Shown here piece by piece: positions 9,117 to 16,706 of a stretch of DNA of 42,175 nucleotides. Under the pieces are notes generated by a model, which saw only the letters and a program-made list of their open reading frames with translations, had not been told where the DNA came from and did no database searches. The stretch is from Leptolyngbya sp. FACHB-60 (lineage in GTDB: Bacteria > Cyanobacteriota > Cyanobacteriia > Phormidesmidales > Phormidesmidaceae): NCBI RefSeq assembly GCF_014695775.1, contig NZ_JACJOX010000056.1, forward strand, positions 1 to 42,175, written 5' to 3'. Each line of letters begins with the position of its first letter. Position 1 is the first letter of the stretch. A program made the position numbers and the translations under genes.

Positions 9117-9302
9117 ATGATTTTTCCTGGGGCTCCGGTTAAGGTGATCAATGTCAACGATACCTACTACGGTTTTCAGGGTCTGGTGCAGCGCATTACC
9201 GACGGCAAGGTGGCGGTACTGTTTGAGGGCGGCAACTGGGATAAGCTGATTACCTTTGAAATGTCTGAGCTAGAGCCGGTGAGCTCCGGCAAGCGGCGCT
9301 AG
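9117..9302 (+). CDS. ndhS: NAD(P)H-quinone oxidoreductase subunit S (DUF3252)
   Basis: NdhS is the SH3-like subunit of the photosynthetic NDH-1 complex that forms the ferredoxin docking site on the cytoplasmic side of the thylakoid. The 61-residue protein carries the family pattern MIFPGAPVKVINVNDTYYG, then FQGLVQRITDGKVAVLFEGG and NWDKLITFEMSELEPV. Its length is normal for the family (about 60-70). The short basic tail SSGKRR is variable in homologues. The next gene starts 8 bases downstream, so the two are probably co-transcribed. Confidence 0.9.
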   Translation: MIFPGAPVKVINVNDTYYGFQGLVQRITDGKVAVLFEGGNWDKLITFEMSELEPVSSGKRR

Positions 9303-9310
9303 GTACTGCC

Positions 9311-9967
9311 ATGCGCTTACCCCTGACCCAGACCACGGCCCAGGTGCGGCAGCCCGATCACATCGCCGAGGTGATTGAAACCGCCACCACCGAATTTTTG
9401 GCCCAGTGCCTGGAACCGGAGGCGCTAGCGTTTTCGGCCATGCCCCCCTTTGGCAGCTGGGTCACCGCCCTGGATGAGGAGTCGGGCAACACAGTCTACG
9501 GGGTGGTGTACCACGCCACCACCAGCCCGATAGACTCGGTTCACCGGGCGCGGGCATTGGGGCTGTCGCTCGAAGACCTGCGCCAGCAGCAGCCGCAGAT
9601 TTTTGCCATGCTCAAGACCGAGTTTAAGGCGGCGATCGTGGGCTTTCGCGCCCCCGACCTGGCGGGGCGACCCCAGGGGCCAATCTTTCAGCACCTGCCG
9701 CCCCGACCGCCCCAGGTGCATCAGGCGGTGTATGCCTGCCCTCCTGAAGTAGTGGTTGAGTTCACTGAGCAGCTCGATTTTCTAAGAACTCTGCTGGCCA
9801 TGGGCAGCGCCCCGGTCGATAGCCTAGTAGCGGCAGTGCTGCGCCACGGTTACCAGCTCCGCAAGCTCGATCGCGCCTGGCTGGTGCAGGCTGGCCGCAC
9901 CCTGAGTATTTTTTTGAAGGATGACTACGATCGCCTACGCATTATTTTGGGGCAGATCTACGCCTGA
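9311..9967 (+). CDS. HAS-barrel domain-containing protein (conserved in cyanobacteria)
   Basis: A 218-residue soluble protein conserved in cyanobacteria. The N-terminal half contains IAEVIETATTEFLAQCLEPE, a pattern GSWV.ALDEESGNTVYGVVYHATTSP, then IDSVHRARALGLSLEDLRQQ. This fits the small beta-barrel called HAS-barrel, first noted at the N-terminus of HerA-type ATPases. There is no ATPase domain here. The C-terminal half (EFTEQLDFLRTLLAMG, LSIFLKDDYDRLRIILGQIY) is helical. The function is unknown. It starts 8 bases after ndhS. The 91 bases downstream are pyrimidine-rich with short CCCTAGACCC-like repeats and show no gene. Confidence 0.8.
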   Translation: MRLPLTQTTAQVRQPDHIAEVIETATTEFLAQCLEPEALAFSAMPPFGSWVTALDEESGNTVYGVVYHATTSPIDSVHRARALGLSLEDLRQQQPQIFAMLKTEFKAAIVGFRAPDLAGRPQGPIFQHLPPRPPQVHQAVYACPPEVVVEFTEQLDFLRTLLAMGSAPVDSLVAAVLRHGYQLRKLDRAWLVQAGRTLSIFLKDDYDRLRIILGQIYA

Positions 9968-10058
9968 GGGTGTCAGGAGTAAGGTCTATGGTTTCAGGTG
10001 AGGAACCTGCTGTTCCCTTAGACCCTAGACCCGATTACCTAAACCTTTTTCATTAACT

Positions 10059-11240
10059 ATGCAAACCTTTGACTGGATTGTGGTCGGCAACGGCTTAGTG
10101 GGGGCAGCGGTCAGCTACGAATTGACCCGCCAGGGGCTGTCCGTGCTGCTGATCGATCGCGCCTTAGAGCCCGGCAACGCCACCCGCTATAGCTACGGCG
10201 GCATTCCTTATTGGTCGGGCAGCACGACCCTCACCCAGCAGCTCTGCCAGGAGGGTATTGCCAAGCAGCGCCAGCTCAGCGAAGAACTGGAGGCTGACAC
10301 CCAATTCCGCGAGCTGGATTTGGTGCTGACCCTGGCGGCGGATGGCGACCCTGATGCCGCCGCCACAGTTTATGCCCACTGCGCAACGCCGCCGAACTTT
10401 GTGTCGGCCGCCGAGGCCCAGGAGTTAGAACCACTGCTGAATCGGGATGCGATCGCCGGAGCCTTTACCGTGCGCCACGGCCATGTCTCCCCGGTAGCCC
10501 TGGTCAGTGTCTATAACCAAGCGTTTCAGCGCCTGGGCGGCACCCGCATGATTGCAGCCGTGGTAGATGTGGTGCGGATCAAAGATCGCGTCACTGGCGT
10601 TTTAACCACCGAGCAAGCTTGCCCTGCGAAGAATGTGCTGGTGGCGGCAGGGGCCTTTAGCCGATCGCTGCTGCACCAGGCCCAGGTCAATATTCCGCTC
10701 TACTACACTCACGCCGAACTGATTGAAACGCCGCCGCTCGATCTCAAGCTGCGATCGCTGATTATGCCCGCCCAGACCCAGCGCTTTACCCTGGAATCTA
10801 AGGCGAGTCAGCCCGACACCGACGGGCAGTGGGATGAGCCGGGCCACGAGCTGACCCCTGCTATTCTCGACAGCGGAGCGATTCAGTTTTTAGACGGCCA
10901 TGTCTGCCTGGGTCAAATCAGCCGCACGCTGACGGATCTGGATGCAGAGCTGGATGAAGTAGAGAGCGATCGCACCATGCGGGCCGCCATGGCGGCTCAA
11001 ATTCCTGCCCTGGCCGATGTGCCGGGCACCTGGCGACGCTGCCGAGTCAGCTTTAGCGGCGACGGGCTACCTCTGGTAGGTGCCATCCCTGGCGTAGACG
11101 GTTTACACGTTATGGCCGGGTTTAGCGCCCCCTTTATATATTTGCCGCCGGTCGCCCAGCGCTTTGCCCAGGCGGTGGTGGGCGAGGCGGATCCTGCGAT
11201 CGCGGCCATGGCCCTCGATCGCTTTGCCCAAGCCCTTTAA
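10059..11240 (+). CDS. FAD-dependent oxidoreductase (DAO family)
   Basis: A 393-residue flavoprotein of the D-amino-acid-oxidase/GlpO-like fold. The N-terminus gives the dinucleotide-binding motif WIVVGNGLVGAAVSYELTRQG (Gly-x-Gly-x-x-Gly) and an acidic strand end LLIDR, then GNATRYSYGGIPYW in the active-site region. The C-terminal FAD contact is GLHVMAGFSAPFIYLPPVAQRF. No signal peptide is seen. The substrate (an amino acid or other amine) cannot be assigned. The stop codon overlaps that of murB (convergent, TTAA shared). A 91-base non-coding gap separates it from the HAS-barrel gene. Confidence 0.88.
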   Translation: MQTFDWIVVGNGLVGAAVSYELTRQGLSVLLIDRALEPGNATRYSYGGIPYWSGSTTLTQQLCQEGIAKQRQLSEELEADTQFRELDLVLTLAADGDPDAAATVYAHCATPPNFVSAAEAQELEPLLNRDAIAGAFTVRHGHVSPVALVSVYNQAFQRLGGTRMIAAVVDVVRIKDRVTGVLTTEQACPAKNVLVAAGAFSRSLLHQAQVNIPLYYTHAELIETPPLDLKLRSLIMPAQTQRFTLESKASQPDTDGQWDEPGHELTPAILDSGAIQFLDGHVCLGQISRTLTDLDAELDEVESDRTMRAAMAAQIPALADVPGTWRRCRVSFSGDGLPLVGAIPGVDGLHVMAGFSAPFIYLPPVAQRFAQAVVGEADPAIAAMALDRFAQAL

Positions 11241-12148
11241 AGGATCGGAAACTCCCCCACAAACCTTACTTCGGTTTGCAGACGTACGGCCCAGCGGGCT
11301 TCTACCTCATCCTGCACGTGGCGAATCAGGTGTTGAATATCTGTGGCGGTGGCACCGCCCAGATTCACAATAAAGTTGGCGTGGCGCTCAGACACCTGGG
11401 CGTTGCCGATGCGGTAGCCCTTTAGCCCAGTTTTTTCAATCAGCGTCCCGGCTGTATGTGGGTAGGGGTTGCGAAACACGCTGCCGCAGTTGGGCATGTC
11501 GTAAGGCTGAGTCGCCCGCCGCTGGTTGAGCCCCGCCAGAGTGTTGGCCATCACCACCTTGGGGTCGTGCCCCGGCTCCAGCTGAAAGGTGGTATCCAGC
11601 ACCACCCGCCGCCCACCCTGGAGGATTGAGGTGCGGTACTGAAATGCCAAATCAGCGGGCGTCAAAGTCACAATGCCAATCTCTGGGTCGAGCACGCTGG
11701 CTGAAACCAGCACATCTGCTGTGCAGCCGCCGTGGGCACCGGCATTCATCACCACCGCGCCGCCCACCGTGCCGGGAATGCCTACAGCCCATTCGAGGCC
11801 GCGACAGCCGCGCTTGGCGGCCTTCCAGGCTAGGGTGGGCAGCGGTTCACCCGCCGCTACGGTGACGCGACCTGTTTCGCCAAACTCAGTGCCGCGCCAG
11901 CGACGGGTGCAGAGCACCAGGCCAGGGATGCCGCGATCGCTGATCAGCAGATTCGACCCTGCCCCCAGCGGGGTGATCTTGAGGTTGGCCGCGATCGCCC
12001 AGTCTAAAGCCTGCTCCAGTTCGCTTTGGTGATGGGGCATCGCCAGCCACTCCGCTGGGCCACCTACACGAAACGTGGTTAGCTGCTGTAGCGACACCTG
12101 TGGTTTTAGGCAGACGAAATTAGGAGCGACTCCAAGGGTTTGGTTCAT
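11237..12148 (-). CDS. murB: UDP-N-acetylenolpyruvoylglucosamine reductase
   Basis: MurB reduces UDP-GlcNAc-enolpyruvate to UDP-MurNAc with NADPH and FAD in cytoplasmic peptidoglycan synthesis. The 303-residue protein shows TTFRVGGPAEWLA, the FAD-binding PLGAGSNLLISDRGIPGLV, GIPGTVGGAVVMNAGAHGG, the catalytic-region SVFRNP and AGTLIEKTGLKGYRIG with NAQVSERHANFIVN. Start taken at ATG 12148; five more codons are open upstream from a TTG at 12163, but the conserved protein begins later in either case. It follows murC on the same strand with a 59-base gap, the usual cyanobacterial order, and converges on the FAD oxidoreductase. Confidence 0.97.
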   Translation of the reverse strand: MNQTLGVAPNFVCLKPQVSLQQLTTFRVGGPAEWLAMPHHQSELEQALDWAIAANLKITPLGAGSNLLISDRGIPGLVLCTRRWRGTEFGETGRVTVAAGEPLPTLAWKAAKRGCRGLEWAVGIPGTVGGAVVMNAGAHGGCTADVLVSASVLDPEIGIVTLTPADLAFQYRTSILQGGRRVVLDTTFQLEPGHDPKVVMANTLAGLNQRRATQPYDMPNCGSVFRNPYPHTAGTLIEKTGLKGYRIGNAQVSERHANFIVNLGGATATDIQHLIRHVQDEVEARWAVRLQTEVRFVGEFPIL

Positions 12149-12207
12149 GGTCCCAGCTCTCAATAGTCGTTCCCCAGGCTAGTCAACTCCGTTGCGATCG
12201 CCGGTGC

Positions 12208-13725
12208 CTAACAGGCCTCTTGCAGCGAGGGCACCTCAGCGTCAGCATAGTAAGCCATCACCTGAGGAATAATTTGGTTGAGGTTGCCCGCCCCCATGAA
12301 CATCACTAGGTCACCGGGCCGCAGACTGTGGGCCAGAGCTGCCTGAATATCATCTAGGGTGTGGCCGTATAGAACTTTCGGGTGGGCGTGGCCTACGGCA
12401 TCGGCCAGCTGGCGACCCGAAACCCCAAAAGTATTCTTCTCACCCGCGCTGTAGATGTCGGCCATAATCACCTGGTCGGCATCGACAAAGGCATCGGTAA
12501 AATCGTTCAGCAGCGCTGCCGTCCGGCTAAATCGGTGGGGCTGAAACACTGCCACTACGCGGCGGTTATCCTGACGGCTGTCGGCCACCAGGGTCTGATC
12601 GGCTTTGATGCGGGCTGCCGCCAGGGTGGCGCGAATTTCGCTGGGGTGGTGGGCGTAGTCGTCAAAAAACTGAATGCCGTTGTAGCTGCCCCGGTGCTCA
12701 AACCGACGGCGAGCGCCGCAAAACTTCTCTAGCCCCTCGGCAATTTTATCAAAAGCAACGCCCAGGTGCCGCCCGACGGCCACGGCAGCTAAAGCGTTGC
12801 TGAGGTTGTGGCAGCCCAGCACTCGCAGTCGCAGCACACCCATCGGTTGGCCCAGCTCCCAAACCAGGGCTGAGGTGCCCTCAGCCCCAAACTGCAAGTC
12901 GGTGACATGGTAGGTCGCGCCGCTGTCGGGGCTAAGGCTATAGGTGACATCGGGGTTGAGGCTGGTGCGCACGACCTCGCAGTCGGCACTGGCAACCAGC
13001 AGGCCACACTGTCGCTGAAAGGTTTGAAAGATCTGCACCACGTCCTCAAGGTCGCGGTAGTGGTCGGTGTGGTCTAGCTCGATGTTGGTGACAATGCCAA
13101 TGCTGGCCGACAGCTTCGCCAGGGTGCCGTCCGACTCGTCGGCCTCGGCAACCAGGTAGGGGCCATGGCCTAGGCGGGCATTGCCGCCCCAGCTCGACAC
13201 CTCACCGCCCACCACAATGGTGGGATCGAGGTTGGCATGCAACAGCAGGTGGCCAATCATGCTGCTGGTGGTGGTTTTGCCGTGGGTGCCAGCAACGGCG
13301 ATGCTGCTGTACTCGTGAATTAGGGCCGCTAGCAGGTCAGAGCGGTGCAGAATGGGGCAGCCCAGCTCTAGAGCCGCTTGATATTCGGGGTTGCGGGTGT
13401 CGATCGCGGTGGAACAAACCACTTGGGGAGTCGCGTTTGAGGCTATAGCTGGCGCAGCCACCGCTACGCTAGATCCGGTTCGACCGGCGGCGGTGAGGGC
13501 TGGATGGTTGGTGGTGAGAAAATAGCTCAGGTTAGCGGCTTCTTGCTGCCAAAAGATGTGGGCACCGGCCTCTTGCAGGCGACGGGTGATGTGGGTAAGG
13601 CGCAGGTCAGACCCCGACACGGGCAGGTTTCGCTTGGTCAAGATGTAGGCCAGTGCCGACATGCCAATGCCGCCTATCCCAATGAAATGAAAGGGTCTGC
13701 CGGTAAAATCTACGGAAATCGGCAT
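12208..13725 (-). CDS. murC: UDP-N-acetylmuramate-L-alanine ligase
   Basis: MurC adds L-Ala to UDP-MurNAc with ATP, the first amino acid of the peptidoglycan stem. The 505-residue protein has the N-terminal HFIGIGGIGMSALAYIL, the ATP loop GTHGKTTTSSMIGHLL, EADESDGTLAKL, TNIELDHTDHY, and DDYAHHPSEIRATLAAAR in the central and C-terminal domains. The start is ATG 13725, fixed by a strong Shine-Dalgarno AAGGAG 7 bases upstream. A frame-open TTG at 13758 lies before that site and is rejected. The loop around residues 75-105 is longer than in many homologues and Ala/Thr-rich. Probably co-transcribed with murB. Confidence 0.97.
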   Translation of the reverse strand: MPISVDFTGRPFHFIGIGGIGMSALAYILTKRNLPVSGSDLRLTHITRRLQEAGAHIFWQQEAANLSYFLTTNHPALTAAGRTGSSVAVAAPAIASNATPQVVCSTAIDTRNPEYQAALELGCPILHRSDLLAALIHEYSSIAVAGTHGKTTTSSMIGHLLLHANLDPTIVVGGEVSSWGGNARLGHGPYLVAEADESDGTLAKLSASIGIVTNIELDHTDHYRDLEDVVQIFQTFQRQCGLLVASADCEVVRTSLNPDVTYSLSPDSGATYHVTDLQFGAEGTSALVWELGQPMGVLRLRVLGCHNLSNALAAVAVGRHLGVAFDKIAEGLEKFCGARRRFEHRGSYNGIQFFDDYAHHPSEIRATLAAARIKADQTLVADSRQDNRRVVAVFQPHRFSRTAALLNDFTDAFVDADQVIMADIYSAGEKNTFGVSGRQLADAVGHAHPKVLYGHTLDDIQAALAHSLRPGDLVMFMGAGNLNQIIPQVMAYYADAEVPSLQEAC

Positions 13726-13732
13726 CGTTACA

Positions 13733-13738
13733 CTCCTT
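13733..13738 (-). promoter_or_regulatory. Ribosome binding site of murC
   Basis: The minus strand reads AAGGAG followed by 7 bases and ATG. This decides the murC start at 13725 against the upstream TTG at 13758. A possible -10 box TATGAT lies further upstream at 13771-13776 on the minus strand, without a good -35. Confidence 0.75.
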
Positions 13739-14268
13739 ACAACACCACACCACACCAAGTGTCAGGCGTAATCATAGCAAGAATTGCCGAATTGGCCTAA
13801 ACATCGGTATTAGCCTGGCTGGGCGGTCGTTTGACGGGCTTTCAATTGTGATCCCCGAGGGGGATGCGTTGCGCACGATAGTCTGATTAGCTCCTGAGAT
13901 GCTGCCTCACCATAGGCTTACTGATCCTCAGCAGAGGAGCATGGGCAGGCATAGGTGCGCTTAGGCCCATCCTTTTCTATATATAAAACGCTCAACAAAA
14001 GCGCCTATCAGGACGGCATATCAATTTTCTATGTAAAACGAATGGATGAAGTAGAAATACTTATGCTGCTGCTAAGAACTAATCTCTATCGGTTGCCCAT
14101 GGGTAAGGCGATCGCTTCCACCTGTTCATAGAGCTTTCAAAGGTTATTCGAAACTCTAAATAGATTCAGTTCAATGGCTGACCCCTATAAAGTGGATCAT
14201 GCTTTGCGATATTATGGTGTCGTCTAAGAATAGATACCTAGTTCGACTACAACAGAGGGTTAAACGCA
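13739..14268. other. Divergent intergenic region between murC and gap2
   Basis: About 530 bases without a convincing gene. It holds a small perfect hairpin ATCCCC-GAG-GGGGAT at 13851-13865, an AT-rich stretch with TATATATAAAA near 13978, a HIP1 site, and a -10-like TATTAT at 14210-14215 facing gap2 without a clear -35. The gap2 ribosome binding site GAGGG is at 14255-14259, nine bases before the GTG start. The length suggests regulated divergent promoters. Confidence 0.5.
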
Positions 14269-15282
14269 GTGGTTAGAGTAGCAATTAATGGTTTTGGCCG
14301 CATTGGCCGTAATTTTCTGCGCTGCTGGTTGACGCGCGAGAACAGCCAGCTTGAGGTGGTCGCTATTAACGATACGTCTGATCCTAAGACTAACTCCCAC
14401 CTGCTGAAGTATGACTCGATGCTGGGTCGGCTAGACGCCAATGTCAGCGCTGGCGAAGACACGCTGATCGTCAACGGTAAGACCATTAAGTGCTACTCCG
14501 ATCGCAATCCCAACAACCTGCCCTGGGCCGCCTGGGATATCGATCTAGTCATTGAGTCCACCGGGGTCTTTGTCAGCGAAGAGGGTGCCTCTCGCCACAT
14601 CGAAGCGGGCGCGAAAAAAGTGCTGATCACCGCGCCGGGCAAGGGCGGCGGCATTGGCACCTACGTTATGGGCGTCAACCACCAAGAGTACACCCACGAT
14701 CGCCACAACGTGGTCAGCAACGCCAGCTGCACCACCAACTGCCTGGCCCCCGTGGTCAAGGTGCTGAACGACACCTTTGGCATCATCAAAGGCACCATGA
14801 CTACCACCCACAGCTACACCGGCGACCAGCGTCTGCTCGATGCTAGCCACCGTGACCTGCGCCGGGCTCGTGCCGCCGCGCTCAACATTGTGCCTACCAC
14901 TACTGGGGCAGCTCAGGCTGTGGCGCTGGTGATTCCTGAAATGGCGGGCAAGCTGAACGGGATCGCCCTGCGCGTGCCCACCCCCAACGTGTCGGTGGTC
15001 GACCTCGTGGTTCAGGTAGAGAAGTCCGCGATCGCTGATCAGGTCAACCAGGCGCTGAAGTCCGCTGCCGAAGGCCCCATGAAGGGTATTCTGGCCTACA
15101 GTGACCTACCTCTAGTCTCCAGCGACTACCGCAAGACTGACGAGTCTTCGATCGTTGACTCTAGCCTGACCATGGTGATGGGCGGCGACATGGTGAAAGT
15201 GGTGGCCTGGTACGACAACGAGTGGGGCTATAGCCAGCGCGTAGTTGACCTGGCTGAGATGGTAGCGGCCAACTGGAAGTAG
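14269..15282 (+). CDS. gap2: Glyceraldehyde-3-phosphate dehydrogenase, Gap2 type
   Basis: Gap2 catalyses the NAD(P)H-dependent reduction of 1,3-bisphosphoglycerate in the Calvin cycle and gluconeogenesis. The 337-residue protein has the Rossmann start VAINGFGRIGRNFLRCW, the catalytic SNASCTTNC (Cys154), and TMTTTHSYTGDQRLLDASHRD followed by LRRARAAALNIVPTTTGAA. The C-terminal WYDNEWGYSQRVVDLAEMV is standard. These features fit the photosynthetic Gap2/GapB-like group rather than Gap1. The start is GTG with GAGGG nine bases upstream; no ATG occurs in frame before the conserved Rossmann segment. It is monocistronic: a long upstream region and a strong terminator directly after it. Confidence 0.97.
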   Translation: MVRVAINGFGRIGRNFLRCWLTRENSQLEVVAINDTSDPKTNSHLLKYDSMLGRLDANVSAGEDTLIVNGKTIKCYSDRNPNNLPWAAWDIDLVIESTGVFVSEEGASRHIEAGAKKVLITAPGKGGGIGTYVMGVNHQEYTHDRHNVVSNASCTTNCLAPVVKVLNDTFGIIKGTMTTTHSYTGDQRLLDASHRDLRRARAAALNIVPTTTGAAQAVALVIPEMAGKLNGIALRVPTPNVSVVDLVVQVEKSAIADQVNQALKSAAEGPMKGILAYSDLPLVSSDYRKTDESSIVDSSLTMVMGGDMVKVVAWYDNEWGYSQRVVDLAEMVAANWK

Positions 15283-15322
15283 ACAGCGGGGCTCCGCTAA
15301 CTAAATTCCCTAAACCATTATA

Positions 15323-15352
15323 AAAAGGGGACCGCGATCGCGGCCCCCTTTT
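15323..15352 (+). terminator. Rho-independent terminator of gap2, centred on a HIP1 site
   Basis: A near-perfect inverted repeat: AAAAGGGG, one mismatched A/C pair, then CCGCGATCGCGG as the self-complementary centre, then CCCCTTTT. The T-run closes the stem as in bidirectional terminators. The palindromic core contains the HIP1 octamer GCGATCGC. It lies 40 bases after the gap2 stop and also 35 bases before the end of the convergent TPR gene, so it may serve both. Confidence 0.9.
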
Positions 15353-15386
15353 GTGTTCTAGAGAGGGAGATTTTAAGCGTGGTGGA

Positions 15387-16343
15387 CTACATTGAGGTCA
15401 GCTCGGGCCGCAGCACCGCCACCCGCGCTTCGCTGAGGGCAACATAGCTGCGCTTGAGGTCATCGATCAGAACAGCGGCCCCTTTGGTGTCACCCAGGGC
15501 ACAGGCGATCGACAGGTGGTGTTGGAGGTGCACGATCGCTCGGTTGTGGTCACCCATGGCAATGCTAGCCAGGGTGAGCTGGGTGAGAATGCGACGGTTG
15601 GTGCGGTTGTCGGTAGCTCCCGCGCCGCTTTCGCTGATGGCCAAAAAGCGCTCGTAGCAGTCGATCGCTTGGGGATGCTCTCGCAGGGTGAGATAGGTAT
15701 TGCCCAGGTTTTGCAAAATCTGAAGCTGGGTGCTGCGATCGCCTAGGCCGGTGGCCATCATCAGGCTAGCTTCGTAGAGGGTGGCGGCCTGACGAGTGAG
15801 CCCCTTGGCGCGGTAGACCATAGCCAGGTTGTTGAGCGATCGCATTTCGCCGGGGCGATCGCCGACTTTCTTCGCTAGGGCCAGGCTTTGGCCCATGTAC
15901 TCCAGCGCCCGCTGCAAGTTGCCTAAGTGGCGATAGCAGTTGCCCAAATGGCCTAGAGTCTGCTGCATGATGGCATCGTCGCCCAGTTCGCGAGCAATGC
16001 GCAGGCACTGCCGCCCGTAGTCTGCCGCCCACAGGTAGTCTGCCACCCGATAATACAGGCTGGCCAGAGTCAGCAACACCTTCGCCTGACGCTCTTTGTC
16101 GCCCAGGTTGCGGTAGCTCTGAAGCGCCTGCTGCAACAGAGATAGGGCCGGAGTGTATTGCCCTTTTTGCAGGTGGGCTAGCCCCTGCTTCAGCCACTGG
16201 GACGCTTCCGCCGCCTGGCACTGGTGGTAGCCCTCAGCAATGCGCTCGGCCTGGGCTAGCAGCGATGGATCTCGGGGCACGCTCACCGTAGTCTCGTCGG
16301 CAAGAATATAGGTGGGGCGAATGGGAGGCATAGAGGAAGTCAT
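15387..16343 (-). CDS. Tetratricopeptide repeat protein
   Basis: A 318-residue protein made largely of TPR helices. From about residue 45 there are five or six repeats, for example GLAHLQKGQYTPALSLLQQA, NCYRHLGNLQRALEYMGQSL, AMVYRAKGLTRQAATLYEAS and NTYLTLREHPQAIDCYERFL, with the kinesin-light-chain-like 40-residue spacing. No signal peptide or membrane segment, so it is probably a cytoplasmic adaptor. The start was set at ATG 16343 (ATG 16331 is also possible). The frame stays open to 16556, but that extension has no domain character. It is convergent to gap2 and divergent from the radical SAM gene. Its partner is unknown. Confidence 0.85.
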   Translation of the reverse strand: MTSSMPPIRPTYILADETTVSVPRDPSLLAQAERIAEGYHQCQAAEASQWLKQGLAHLQKGQYTPALSLLQQALQSYRNLGDKERQAKVLLTLASLYYRVADYLWAADYGRQCLRIARELGDDAIMQQTLGHLGNCYRHLGNLQRALEYMGQSLALAKKVGDRPGEMRSLNNLAMVYRAKGLTRQAATLYEASLMMATGLGDRSTQLQILQNLGNTYLTLREHPQAIDCYERFLAISESGAGATDNRTNRRILTQLTLASIAMGDHNRAIVHLQHHLSIACALGDTKGAAVLIDDLKRSYVALSEARVAVLRPELTSM

Positions 16344-16560
16344 AGGCCGAAGCCGCAGTGCTGCGGTAGCGTTTAACGAAGTGTTATCACGGTAGGAGAG
16401 TCGGGTAGATCGCGTTGTCTTAATCGTAGGTTTATAGATCCTGAGTTGACACCGTGCTTTTACGACATCTTGGCTTGGGAAGACCTCACCTCCTGCGCAA
16501 ATCAACTGATCTAAGCCGGGGTTTAGGGGAGCAGACGTATTGTTTTCTAACCTCACTTGG

Positions 16561-16671
16561 TCAATTAGTGGCTGTGTCGCTCTGGGCCTTGATAAAGCGT
16601 TGTTGTGCGGTCTGTAATTCTACCGATAGCTCTTGCCAATGCCTCTCGGGCTGGGTGAAGACGGCGGCCAC
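16561..16671 (-). CDS. Short open frame, doubtful
   Basis: In the 363-base divergent gap 16344-16706 the minus strand holds a 36-codon frame from GTG 16671 to TGA 16561-16563. The peptide FTQPERHWQELSVELQTAQQ continues as a plausible helix (RFIKAQSDTATN). There is an in-frame stop just before the GTG and no strong ribosome binding site. The composition looks coding, but the frame may be a relic or chance. Nothing else was recognised in this gap. Confidence 0.2.
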   Translation of the reverse strand: MAAVFTQPERHWQELSVELQTAQQRFIKAQSDTATN

Positions 16672-16706
16672 TGATTACACTGGAGAAGCCTTAATTTGTA
16701 GTAACG

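Noticed and set aside
13726..13758. Longer murC with TTG start at 13758
   Set aside because: A strong AAGGAG lies inside this stretch, correctly spaced for ATG 13725.
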